Positions 1-7,303 of a stretch of DNA of 64,000 nucleotides are shown one piece after another. The number at the start of each line of letters is the position of its first letter. Position 1 is the stretch's first letter. The notes under the pieces are model-generated. The model worked only from the letters and a program-made list of their open reading frames with translations. It did no database searches and was not told the DNA's origin. The DNA is from Bradyrhizobium diazoefficiens (GTDB lineage Bacteria > Pseudomonadota > Alphaproteobacteria > Rhizobiales > Xanthobacteraceae). The stretch lies in NCBI RefSeq assembly GCF_018131185.1, contig NZ_JAFCJE010000005.1:310001-374000 (forward strand). Reading direction: 5' to 3'. The position numbers and the translations under genes are program-made.

Positions 1-94
1 CGGGGCACGAGACCTGGCTCGGCCACTGGCCGATATGGCTAACGAACTCTCAAAAAATTGGCTCGTTTACCGTCGATTAAGCTTTCGGGTTTAT

Positions 95-200
95 GACTGG
101 AGCTGTCCTCGTTTGGACACCGAGTGGCTCCTGTCCACTCTGTTTGACGCCTCCCTGTTATCAACTTTCAAAGCCGCCGGTCTCCGGCGGCTCTTTTTTT
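95..200 (+). ncRNA. candidate small RNA ending in a strong intrinsic terminator
   Basis: The sequence shows three successive short stem-loops: GTCC/GGAC at about 105-118, a perfect GAGTGG/CCACTC stem at 122-140, and the terminator at 173-200. A single-stranded stretch containing GCCTCCCTGTTATCAAC lies before the last. A CUCCC-containing unpaired segment just before a GC-rich terminator resembles the alphaproteobacterial suhB/ar14-type trans-acting sRNAs; that match is from memory and not tested. No convincing protein gene ends here, although a frame stays open across it. The 5' end is not defined and no clear promoter was found. Confidence 0.4.
173..200 (+). terminator. Rho-independent terminator
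   Basis: An 8-bp perfect stem GCCGCCGG/CCGGCGGC with a TCT loop is followed directly by TCTTTTTTT. It ends transcription coming from the left, probably the small RNA, before rcdA. Confidence 0.85.
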
Positions 201-360
201 GCGTTTTTGCATCGCGTTGCGGTTGAATTCCCGGGATTGACCCGCGGAAACCATATCCGCGCTTGTCACTGGACTCGGCGCTCCCGGCGCGCAATGATTT
301 GTTCATCATAAGCCGGCGCCAAAGCCGGATCGTCAAACAGTTGCGTAAGAGGCGTTAACC

Positions 361-870
361 ATGGAACGTTTGCAGGCCGACGGCGCTCTCGTTCAACTCA
401 GCGAGCGGTTTACCAATTCTGCGGCGTTCGGCGTCCTGTTCCGCGAGGGCATGGACCTCGTCGAAGAGACTGCCGCCTATCTCGACGGCGACGGCCGCAC
501 CGAGGCCAAGGCCCTCGACCGTGCCGTGAGCCTCACCTACGCAACCGAGAGCATGCGTCTCACCACCCGCCTGATGCAGCTCGCTTCGTGGCTGCTGTTG
601 CACCGCGCGGTGAAGGAAGGCGAGATGACGCTGAGCCAGGCCAATCGCGAGAAGACCAAGGTCAAGCTCAGCGCGGCCGATCCCGGCCCCGTCGACACCA
701 TCGAGAAGCTGCCCTCGCAGCTCCAGGACCTGATCCATCGCTCGATGAGCCTGCAGACCCGCGTGCGCCGCCTCGACACCACCATCCACACCCCGCCGGC
801 CGAGCACGTCGCGATCGGCAATCCGCTGGTGCCGCATCTCAACGCGCTGAAGGCGGCGTTCGAGCGTTAA
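361..870 (+). CDS. rcdA: RcdA-like DUF1465 protein (CtrA proteolysis adaptor)
   Basis: This 169-aa, all-helical protein has no signal peptide or membrane segment. The central block LTYATESMRLTTRLMQLASW followed by QANREKTKVKL is the hallmark of the DUF1465 family, whose Caulobacter member RcdA is a three-helix-bundle adaptor. With CpdR and PopA, RcdA helps ClpXP degrade the cell-cycle regulator CtrA. A purine-rich AAGAGG lies about 8 nt before the ATG. The gene stands alone between the upstream terminator and a convergent rpmE. The family call is firm; the cell-cycle role is transferred from Caulobacter. Confidence 0.85.
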   Translation: MERLQADGALVQLSERFTNSAAFGVLFREGMDLVEETAAYLDGDGRTEAKALDRAVSLTYATESMRLTTRLMQLASWLLLHRAVKEGEMTLSQANREKTKVKLSAADPGPVDTIEKLPSQLQDLIHRSMSLQTRVRRLDTTIHTPPAEHVAIGNPLVPHLNALKAAFER

Positions 871-876
871 AGCTTA

Positions 877-934
877 CGTGCCCTAAGGGCACGCTGCCGT
901 AGGGTGGGCAAAGGCGCGTAGCGCTGTGCCCACC
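877..934. repeat. intergenic palindromic repeat (GTAGGGTGGGCA family)
   Basis: Two stem-loops sit back to back: CGTGCCCT/AGGGCACG at 877-893 and GGTGGGCA/TGCCCACC (903-910 with 927-934) enclosing a GCGC-rich loop. It lies just after rcdA, between convergent genes. It looks like one of the dispersed non-coding palindromes of Bradyrhizobium genomes and may also act as a weak transcription stop. Confidence 0.6.
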
Positions 935-1028
935 ATCTTTCACCTGGGACTACAGCAGGAGTTTCGTGGGCACGCTTTCGCTTTGACCACCTTTCGAAAT
1001 CTAGGCCTTGCTCAGGCACCCCGCAAAC

Positions 1029-1061
1029 AAAAACGCCCCCGGCTCTCCCGGGGGCGTTTTT
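1029..1061 (-). terminator. bidirectional intrinsic terminator after rpmE
   Basis: A 14-bp perfect inverted repeat (1029-1042 with 1048-1061), GC core flanked by A5 and T5, lies 24 nt downstream of the rpmE stop. The symmetry lets it also stop transcription from rcdA. Confidence 0.85.
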
Positions 1062-1084
1062 CGTGTCCAACCTTGCGGGCCGGA

Positions 1085-1312
1085 TCAGTCCTTCTTGAGG
1101 AAGCCCGAAAACTTCTTCTGGAAGCGCGAGACGCGGCCGCCGCGATCCATCAGCTGGGCGTTGCCGCCGGTCCAGGCCGGGTGCGATTTCGGGTCGATGT
1201 CGAGGTTCAGCGTGTCGCCTTCCTTGCCCCAGGTGGAGCGGGTCAGGTACTCGGTTCCGTCGGTCATCACGACCTTAATCGTATGATAGTTCGGGTGAAT
1301 TTCGGCTTTCAT
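1085..1312 (-). CDS. rpmE: 50S ribosomal protein L31 (zinc-free type)
   Basis: 75-aa ribosomal large-subunit protein of the L31 family, beginning MKAEIHPNYHTIKVVMTDG. The four cysteines of the zinc-binding (C+) form are absent; VVMTDGTEY replaces the usual CxC region, so this is the zinc-independent form typical of alphaproteobacteria. GAGGAATTGCC before the ATG supplies the ribosome-binding site. A good sigma-70 promoter lies 60-88 nt upstream and a terminator follows, so the gene is a monocistronic unit. The leader contains a GGCGCC-CC-GGCGCC element that could fold near the ribosome-binding site. Confidence 0.96.
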   Translation of the reverse strand: MKAEIHPNYHTIKVVMTDGTEYLTRSTWGKEGDTLNLDIDPKSHPAWTGGNAQLMDRGGRVSRFQKKFSGFLKKD

Positions 1313-1371
1313 GGCAATTCCTCGGCGCCCCGGCGCCTTCTGGTGGCTAACGAATGACGGATTTGGGCGGC

Positions 1372-1400
1372 TCTATACCCCACGATATCAGGTAAAACAA
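1372..1400 (-). promoter_or_regulatory. predicted sigma-70 promoter of rpmE
   Basis: On the minus strand a -35 TTGTTT (1395-1400) and a -10 TATAGA (1372-1377) are separated by exactly 17 nt, about 60 nt upstream of the rpmE start. Confidence 0.6.
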
Positions 1401-1506
1401 GACATGGCAGGCCGCGAACCGGGCTTCCCCCTAAGGGACATCCCGGATTTGCCACTACTCTTGCACCGGCCTATTGGGAGCAAACGAATGCAATGGGTCG
1501 GATCTC

Positions 1507-3369
1507 ATGAGCGCAGTGGAACGGCTTGATGACCAGTATGTCGATCAGCCCGGAATGAACTCCCAAGTGAATTCGGCCGAGACCCCCTCGATCGAAGCCG
1601 AGCTGATCGAAGAGCCGGCCAAAGGCCGCGCCAAGCTGCGGCCGCTGCTCGCGCTGGCGCCCTATGTCATCCGCTATCGCGGCCGGGCGGCGCTGGCCTT
1701 CGTCGCACTCACGGTCGCGGCGATGACCACGCTGCTGGTGCCCATCGCAGTGCGCCGGATGATCGATTTCGGCCTGACGCCCGAGGGCATCGAGCTGATC
1801 AACAGCTACTTCTCGGTGATGCTCGCGGTGGTCGCCGTGCTCGCGCTCGCCAGCGCCGCGCGCTACTACCTCGTGATGACGATCGGCGAGCGCATCGTTG
1901 CCGACCTCAGAGGCGACGTCTTCGCTCATCTGCTCTCGCTCTCCCCAGCCTTCTTCGATTCCGCGCGCAGCGGCGAGTTGATCTCGCGGCTCACCGCCGA
2001 CACCACCCAGCTCAAATCGGCCGTCGGCGCCTCGGTGTCGATCGCGCTGCGCAATTTGATGATGTTCCTGGGCGCCGCGGCGATGATGGTGATCACGAGC
2101 CCCAAGCTGTCGGGCTTCGTGCTGCTGGCCATCCCCTTGATCGTGCTGCCGCTCGTCGCCTTCGGCCGCTGGGTGCGGCGGCTGTCGCGCAATGCGCAGG
2201 ACACGCTCGCCGACGCCTCGGCCTATGCCGGCGAGCTGGTTGGCGCGATCCGCACCGTGCAAGCCTATACCAGCGAGCAATTCGCCGAGAAGCGTTTCGG
2301 CGGCGAGGTCGAGCAGGCCTATGAGGCGGCGCGCACCTCGACGCAGGCCCGCGCGGTGCTCACGGCCATCATCATCTTCATCGTGTTCGCAAGTGTGGTC
2401 GCGATCCTCTGGATCGGCTCGCACGACGTGCTGTCAGGCGCGATCTCGCCGGGCCGGCTCGGTCAGTTCGTGCTGTATGCGGTGTTCGCCGCAGCCGGCC
2501 TCGGCCAGCTCAGCGAGGTCTGGGGCGAGGTGTCGGCGGCATCAGGCGCGGCCGAGCGCCTGTTCGAGATCTTGCACGTGAAGCCGGACATCGAGGCGCC
2601 TGCGTCCCCGCGAGCGCTGCCGGTGCCGGCGCGCGGCGAGGTCAGTTTCGATCAGGTCAGCTTTGCCTATCCGGTGCGGCGCGACGTCAATGTGCTCGAT
2701 GCCGTGTCATTCACGGTGCGCCCCGGCGAGAAGGTCGCGATCGTCGGTCCGTCCGGCGCCGGCAAGAGCACGATCTTTCACCTCTTGCTGCGCTTCTACG
2801 ATCCGCGCAGCGGCGCGATCTCGCTCGACGGCGTGCCGGTCAAATCCGCCGATCCCCGGGATTTCCGCGCGCGCATCGCGCTGGTGCCGCAGGAATCCAA
2901 CGTGTTCGCCGCGAGCGCGCGCGAGAACATCCGCTTCGGCCGGCCCGATGCGACCGACGCCGAGGTCGAGCGCGCCGCCGAGCTCGCCCATGCCGCCGAA
3001 TTCATCCGCCGCCTGCCCGAAGGTTTCGACACCCCGCTCGGCGAGCGCGGCGTGACGCTGTCAGGCGGCCAGCGCCAGCGCATCGCGATCGCCCGCGCGA
3101 TTCTGCGCGATGCGCCTCTGCTTCTGCTCGATGAAGCCACCTCCGCGCTCGATGCCGAAAGCGAGACGCTGGTGCAGACCGCGCTCGAAGAGCTGATGCG
3201 CCACCGCACCACGCTGGTGATCGCGCATCGCCTCGCCACCGTGCTGTCCTGCGACCGCATCCTGGTGATGGACCAGGGCAGGATCGTCGAGCAGGGCACG
3301 CATGCCGAGCTCGTGGCTGCGAACGGGCTTTATGCGCGGCTGGCGCGGCTGCAGTTCGAGGGCGCTTGA
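1507..3369 (+). CDS. ABC exporter, fused permease and ATPase (MsbA-like)
   Basis: A 620-aa half-transporter expected in the inner membrane. An N-terminal membrane domain of about six helices (roughly residues 55-340) is followed by an ATPase domain with Walker A GPSGAGKS near residue 414, signature LSGGQRQR near 518, a Walker B ending in DEATSALD and the H-loop IAHRLAT. This layout is that of homodimeric type IV exporters for lipids, peptides or drugs; the substrate cannot be read. The ATG at 1507 was chosen, but in-frame ATGs at 1474 and 1555 are possible and none has a strong ribosome-binding site. It is transcribed divergently from rpmE and stands alone. Confidence 0.9.
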   Translation: MSAVERLDDQYVDQPGMNSQVNSAETPSIEAELIEEPAKGRAKLRPLLALAPYVIRYRGRAALAFVALTVAAMTTLLVPIAVRRMIDFGLTPEGIELINSYFSVMLAVVAVLALASAARYYLVMTIGERIVADLRGDVFAHLLSLSPAFFDSARSGELISRLTADTTQLKSAVGASVSIALRNLMMFLGAAAMMVITSPKLSGFVLLAIPLIVLPLVAFGRWVRRLSRNAQDTLADASAYAGELVGAIRTVQAYTSEQFAEKRFGGEVEQAYEAARTSTQARAVLTAIIIFIVFASVVAILWIGSHDVLSGAISPGRLGQFVLYAVFAAAGLGQLSEVWGEVSAASGAAERLFEILHVKPDIEAPASPRALPVPARGEVSFDQVSFAYPVRRDVNVLDAVSFTVRPGEKVAIVGPSGAGKSTIFHLLLRFYDPRSGAISLDGVPVKSADPRDFRARIALVPQESNVFAASARENIRFGRPDATDAEVERAAELAHAAEFIRRLPEGFDTPLGERGVTLSGGQRQRIAIARAILRDAPLLLLDEATSALDAESETLVQTALEELMRHRTTLVIAHRLATVLSCDRILVMDQGRIVEQGTHAELVAANGLYARLARLQFEGA

Positions 3370-3421
3370 GGCGGCGAGCCGGGCGAGGTGAAGCGCTGCG
3401 ATCGTCGCCTCACCCGCACTG

Positions 3422-3871
3422 TCATCGCCCGCGCCATTCCATCTTCAGCACCGGCCGCCCGGAGGTCGGGTTCACATCGTCCCCGGCATGGGCAAAGCCG
3501 TTGCGTTCGTAGAAGCGGATGGCGCGGCTGTTGTCCTTGTTGACGAGCAGCGTGATGCCTGATGGCGACAGGCGCTTGGCCTCTTCGACCAGCAGCTTTG
3601 CGGCATCCGAGCCCCAGTGATCGGGGTCGACCACGAGCTGGTCGAGATAGCCCTCGCCATCGATCGTGACGAAACCGATCGGCCCGCCATTCAGTTCCGC
3701 CACCACGATCCGGGCCTTCGGCACCAGATCCTTGCGCCAGCGCTCGCGCCACCATTCCAGACGGGCCGCGAAGTCGATCTGCGGATAGGCCTGCTGCCAG
3801 GTGCGATGCCAGAGGTCGATCGAGGCTGCTTCGTCCTCGGGGCGATAGGCGCGGAGGTGGAGGGCGCTCAC
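3422..3871 (-). CDS. GNAT family N-acetyltransferase
   Basis: 149-aa protein with the GNAT fold: beta strand IVVAELNGGPIGFVTI, then YLDQLVVDPDHWGSDAAKLL covering the acetyl-CoA loop region, then SRAIRFYERNGF, the usual family ending. The acetyl-CoA loop is a variant (HWGSDAAK rather than Q/RxxGxG/A). It starts at a GTG whose first base is the last base of the preceding gene's TAG stop, so translation is probably coupled to the OmpA-like gene. The substrate is unknown. Confidence 0.88.
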   Translation of the reverse strand: MSALHLRAYRPEDEAASIDLWHRTWQQAYPQIDFAARLEWWRERWRKDLVPKARIVVAELNGGPIGFVTIDGEGYLDQLVVDPDHWGSDAAKLLVEEAKRLSPSGITLLVNKDNSRAIRFYERNGFAHAGDDVNPTSGRPVLKMEWRGR

Positions 3872-4899
3872 TACCGCTCCGTCAGCTTCAGCTCGATGCG
3901 GCGGTTCCGCTTGTAGGCTTCTTCGGTGTTGCCGGCATCGAGCGGCTGGAATTCGCCGAAACCGGCCGCGACGAGGCGCTGGGCCGGCACGCCGAGCGAG
4001 ACCAGATATTGCACCACCGAGATCGAGCGCGCAGCCGACAGGTCCCAGTTCGACTTGAAGTTCGCACCGCTCACCGGGCGGACGTCGGTATGGCCGTCGA
4101 CGCGCAGCACCCAGGGGATCTCGCTCGGGATCTTCTTGTCGAGCTCGATCAGCGCGGTCGCCAATGTGTCGAGTTCCGCACGGCCCTCGGGCAGAAGCAT
4201 CGCCTGTCCGGTGTCGAAGAACACTTCGGACTGGAACACGAAGCGGTCGCCGACGATGCGGATGTCGGGCCGGTTGCCGAGGATGGCGCGCAGCCGGCCG
4301 AAGAACTCCGAGCGGTAGCGCGACAATTCCTGCACGCGCTGCGCCAGTGCCACGTTGAGGCGAGAGCCGAGATCGGCGATCCGGTTCTGTGATTCCTTGT
4401 CGCGCTTCTCGCTGGCGTCGAGCGCTTCTTCCAGCGCCGCCAGCTGCCGGCGCAAAGCGCTGATCTGCTGGTTTAGCACCTCGATCTGCGCCAGCGCCCG
4501 CGCCGAAACGGCCTTCTCCGAGTCCAGCGCCTTGCCGAGCTCCGAGGTCTTGCCTTGCGCGTCGTTGCCGGCGGCAGCCAGGCCGTCATAGAGGCCCTTG
4601 ATGCGGTCGCGCTCGCTCTCGGCGGAGGCGAGGCCGGCCTTCAGCGATGAGACCTGATCGTCGAGCGTGAGCTTGCCGAGCTTTTCGAGCGACAACAGCT
4701 CGTTGAGCTGCGCGATCTTGGCGTTGAGTTGCTCCAGCGCCTTGTCCTTGCCAGTGACCTCCTGCGACAGGAAGAACTGCACCACCAGGAATACCGACAG
4801 CAGGAACACGATCGACAGCACCAGCGTCGACAGTGCGTCGACGAAGCCGGGCCAGTAGTTGAGGCCGCCGTCGCTGCGGCGGCCGCGCGCTAGAGCCAT
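3871..4899 (-). CDS. OmpA/MotB-type peptidoglycan-binding protein with coiled coil
   Basis: 342-aa protein with one N-terminal membrane helix (about residues 20-45, LSTLVLSIVFLLSVFLVVQF). A long coiled coil follows (about 50-195, heptad-rich, with SLEKLGKLTL and QISALRRQLAALE). The C-terminal OmpA-like domain includes VLRVDGHTDVRPV and ends NRRIELKL. Such proteins bind peptidoglycan from the periplasm and are the stator partner of MotA/TolQ-type proton channels. The partner gene lies 4 nt upstream. The start at 4899 was preferred over an upstream in-frame start because it gives the usual MALARGRR-type N-terminus. Confidence 0.88.
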   Translation of the reverse strand: MALARGRRSDGGLNYWPGFVDALSTLVLSIVFLLSVFLVVQFFLSQEVTGKDKALEQLNAKIAQLNELLSLEKLGKLTLDDQVSSLKAGLASAESERDRIKGLYDGLAAAGNDAQGKTSELGKALDSEKAVSARALAQIEVLNQQISALRRQLAALEEALDASEKRDKESQNRIADLGSRLNVALAQRVQELSRYRSEFFGRLRAILGNRPDIRIVGDRFVFQSEVFFDTGQAMLLPEGRAELDTLATALIELDKKIPSEIPWVLRVDGHTDVRPVSGANFKSNWDLSAARSISVVQYLVSLGVPAQRLVAAGFGEFQPLDAGNTEEAYKRNRRIELKLTER

Positions 4900-4903
4900 A
4901 TCG

Positions 4904-5935
4904 CTAACTCTTCTCCGGCTGGCGTGCGAGCCGTTCCAGCAGCCGCCGGATCTCGCGGTTCTGCTCGCCCTGGCCATCGGCCCATTCGCGGATCATCTGC
5001 TGCTCGGTGCGCATGTGCGAGACCAGTGCCTGGATGGCTTCGGCAAGGCTTGCCATCGCGGCCGTGGTGCCGCGGCTGGCGCTGCCTTCCTCGAGCACGG
5101 AGCGCAAGCGTTCGACCGCGGCCTGGAGCTCGCCGCTGGCGACCCCGCCGCCGCCACCGGAAGCGACCGCGACTTCGCCGCTGCCATATTCCCGCACCGT
5201 GGTGGCGAGCCAGTCTTCGAGGTCGGTGTAGAAGCGGTTCTGCGCCTGGCTCGATTGCAGATCGAGGAAGCCGAGGATCAGCGAGCCGGCAAGGCCGAAC
5301 AGGGAGCTCGAGAACGAGATGCCCATGCCGCCGAGCGGGGCGGCGAGGCCCTCCTTCAGCGTGTCGAACAATGCGCCGGAATCGCCGCCGACCTTGAGCC
5401 CGTCGATCACCTTGCCGACCGAGCCGACCGTCTCGATCAGGCCCCAGAAGGTGCCGAGCAGGCCGAGGAAGACCAAAAGGCCGGTCATGTAGCGCGAGAT
5501 GTCGCGGGCTTCGTCCAGGCGGGTCGCGATCGAATCGAGCAGGTGCCGCATGGTGGTCTGGGTGATCGACATCCGCCCCGAGCGCTCGCCGCCGAGGATC
5601 GCCGCCATAGGCGCCAGCAGTTTCGGGTGCCGCGCCGGTGCCAGGCCGGGATCGGCAATGCGGAAATTGTTGACCCAGGATACCTCAGGATAGAGCCGGA
5701 TGACCTGGCGGAAGGCCAGGATGATGCCGATGAACAGCACCGCCCCGATCAGGGCGTTGAGCCCGGGATTGGCGAAGAAGGCCTGGATGATCTGCTTGTA
5801 GAGCACCACGCCCACCAGCGTGCACAGTACCAGGAAGACGAGCATCCGCACCAGGAAGACGCTGGGTGAGGACAGTTTGGTGTACTCGATATCCATGGTG
5901 GAGCGGGAAGTGCCAGGCGGCATGGCCGGTATCAT
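4904..5935 (-). CDS. MotA/TolQ/ExbB-like proton channel protein
   Basis: 343-aa inner-membrane protein. Two helices lie near the N-terminus (about residues 27-77). Two more, near 150-215, flank the conserved channel region LLVFLGLLGTFWGLIETVG and GMGISFSSSLFGLAGSLILG. A glycine-rich linker and charged tail follow. It should form the proton-conducting pentamer that energises the OmpA-like partner 4 nt downstream. The job of this pair outside flagella and Tol is not established. Starts at 5935 or at the internal ATG at 5896 (MDIEYTK) are both possible. Confidence 0.85.
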   Translation of the reverse strand: MIPAMPPGTSRSTMDIEYTKLSSPSVFLVRMLVFLVLCTLVGVVLYKQIIQAFFANPGLNALIGAVLFIGIILAFRQVIRLYPEVSWVNNFRIADPGLAPARHPKLLAPMAAILGGERSGRMSITQTTMRHLLDSIATRLDEARDISRYMTGLLVFLGLLGTFWGLIETVGSVGKVIDGLKVGGDSGALFDTLKEGLAAPLGGMGISFSSSLFGLAGSLILGFLDLQSSQAQNRFYTDLEDWLATTVREYGSGEVAVASGGGGGVASGELQAAVERLRSVLEEGSASRGTTAAMASLAEAIQALVSHMRTEQQMIREWADGQGEQNREIRRLLERLARQPEKS

Positions 5936-6092
5936 CCATTACGAAAGCTTGCTTGCGGCGCGCACTATGGCACAGCGCCGGCCCAAAAAAAGCGCCGGAT
6001 GCGCCGATTTCGGGGACAGCTCGGGGAACCCGGAGCCGAAGCGGCGCTTTGATAGCCGGGTATCTGCAGAAGTTCGCCATTCGGGGGGGCGC

Positions 6093-7118
6093 ATGAGCGT
6101 CGTTTCCGCGATCATCGGGACTGCCGAACGGGTGCCGCTTCCGGACGTGGTGGTCCGTGCCGCGATCCAGCGCCTGTGCTCCCGCAGCGCAACCCGCCTC
6201 GCCGCACATGACGCCGCCGCCGACGCCGCTTTCGCCGGCCGGATGATGCTGCGGCCGATCGCTGGGGATGCCGAGGCCGGGGGCGGCGAGGTGCCCGCTT
6301 CGTTCTTCGCCGACATGCTCGGCCCCAGCCGCAAATTCTCCTGCTGTTTCTACAAGACCGGTGCGACCACCCTGCAGGAGGCGGAGGAGGAGGCGCTGCG
6401 CCAGACTGTCGAGCATGCCGGTCTTGCCGACGGCCAGACCATCCTCGAGCTCGGTTGCGGCTGGGGCTCGCTGTCGCTGTGGATGGCCCGGCAGTTTCCG
6501 CATGCTGAGGTGACGGCGGTGGCGACCTCGCAGGCGCAGCGCGCCCATGTCGAGGAGCAGGCGCAGCGGCGCGGCTTGCCGAACCTTCGCGTGGTCACAG
6601 CGGACATGAACGTGTTCGCGCCCGACGGCCAGTTCGACCGCATCGTCTCGGTCGAGATGTTCGAGCGGATGATGAACTGGCGGAAGCTGATGACGCGCCT
6701 GCGGACATGGCTCGCGCCCGACGGCCGCTTCTTCATGCAGATCGTCACCCATCGCTCCGGCTCGCAGCTGTTCGACCGGCTGGATCGCGACGACTGGATC
6801 GCGCAGCACGTCTTCACCGGCGGGCTGATGCCGAGCCATCACCTCGTGAGGCAATTCGGCGACATCTTCACGGTCGAAAAGGAATGGTGCTGGAGCGGCA
6901 CGCATTATCAGCGCACCGCGAACGACTGGCTCGCCAATTTCGATACGCATCGGGACGCGATCGAGGCGTCGTTGCGCAAGGCCCATGGCGAGCAGACCGC
7001 ACTTTGGCTGCGGCGCTGGCGCTGGTTCCTGCTCGCGACATCGGGCCTGTTCGGCTACGCCGATGGAGCCGAATGGGGCGTCAGCCAGTATCGGATGAAA
7101 GCGGCCGGAGCGGATTGA
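6093..7118 (+). CDS. SAM-dependent methyltransferase, cyclopropane-fatty-acid synthase-like
   Basis: 341-aa class I methyltransferase. Motif I, ILELGCGWGSLSLWMA, lies near residues 117-132 and the acidic post-motifs follow. SVEMFERMMNWRKLM and the FYKTGATTLQEAEEEAL segment resemble the CFA synthase family (which normally has VEHVG and a substrate pocket for phospholipid acyl chains). The distinctive C-terminal bicarbonate/acyl-chain region is short, so the true substrate may differ. The start at 6093 was chosen for its purine-rich upstream tract (GGGGGGGC). It is divergent from the MotA-like gene. Confidence 0.85.
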   Translation: MSVVSAIIGTAERVPLPDVVVRAAIQRLCSRSATRLAAHDAAADAAFAGRMMLRPIAGDAEAGGGEVPASFFADMLGPSRKFSCCFYKTGATTLQEAEEEALRQTVEHAGLADGQTILELGCGWGSLSLWMARQFPHAEVTAVATSQAQRAHVEEQAQRRGLPNLRVVTADMNVFAPDGQFDRIVSVEMFERMMNWRKLMTRLRTWLAPDGRFFMQIVTHRSGSQLFDRLDRDDWIAQHVFTGGLMPSHHLVRQFGDIFTVEKEWCWSGTHYQRTANDWLANFDTHRDAIEASLRKAHGEQTALWLRRWRWFLLATSGLFGYADGAEWGVSQYRMKAAGAD

Positions 7119-7303
7119 CTTCTAAAGAAGTCGTTAAGTGTGTTGCGTTGTGCGGACGGCACACGCCGGGTATTTCTTCGAGCAAACACGTTTCGATTGT
7201 TGTCTGATTGTTTCCGCTCGCTTAAGCCTCGCAGACGTCCTTCGTGAATCACATGATAAGAAAATCCGCACCCTCGAAGCTGTGGACCCAATTGGAATAG
7301 TGT

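Noticed and set aside
1471..2424. A 317-codon minus-strand frame inside the ABC exporter gene
   Set aside because: Antisense shadow rich in Arg, Asp and His, no homology motif.
3871..5935. Zorya-type phage defence (ZorAB) from the MotA/OmpA-like pair
   Set aside because: No ZorC, ZorD or ZorE gene nearby; neighbours are a GNAT enzyme and housekeeping genes, and the MotA-like protein lacks the long ZorA tail.
5685..6986. A 433-codon minus-strand frame over the methyltransferase
   Set aside because: Antisense to a gene with clear SAM motifs and overlapping the MotA-like gene's start region.
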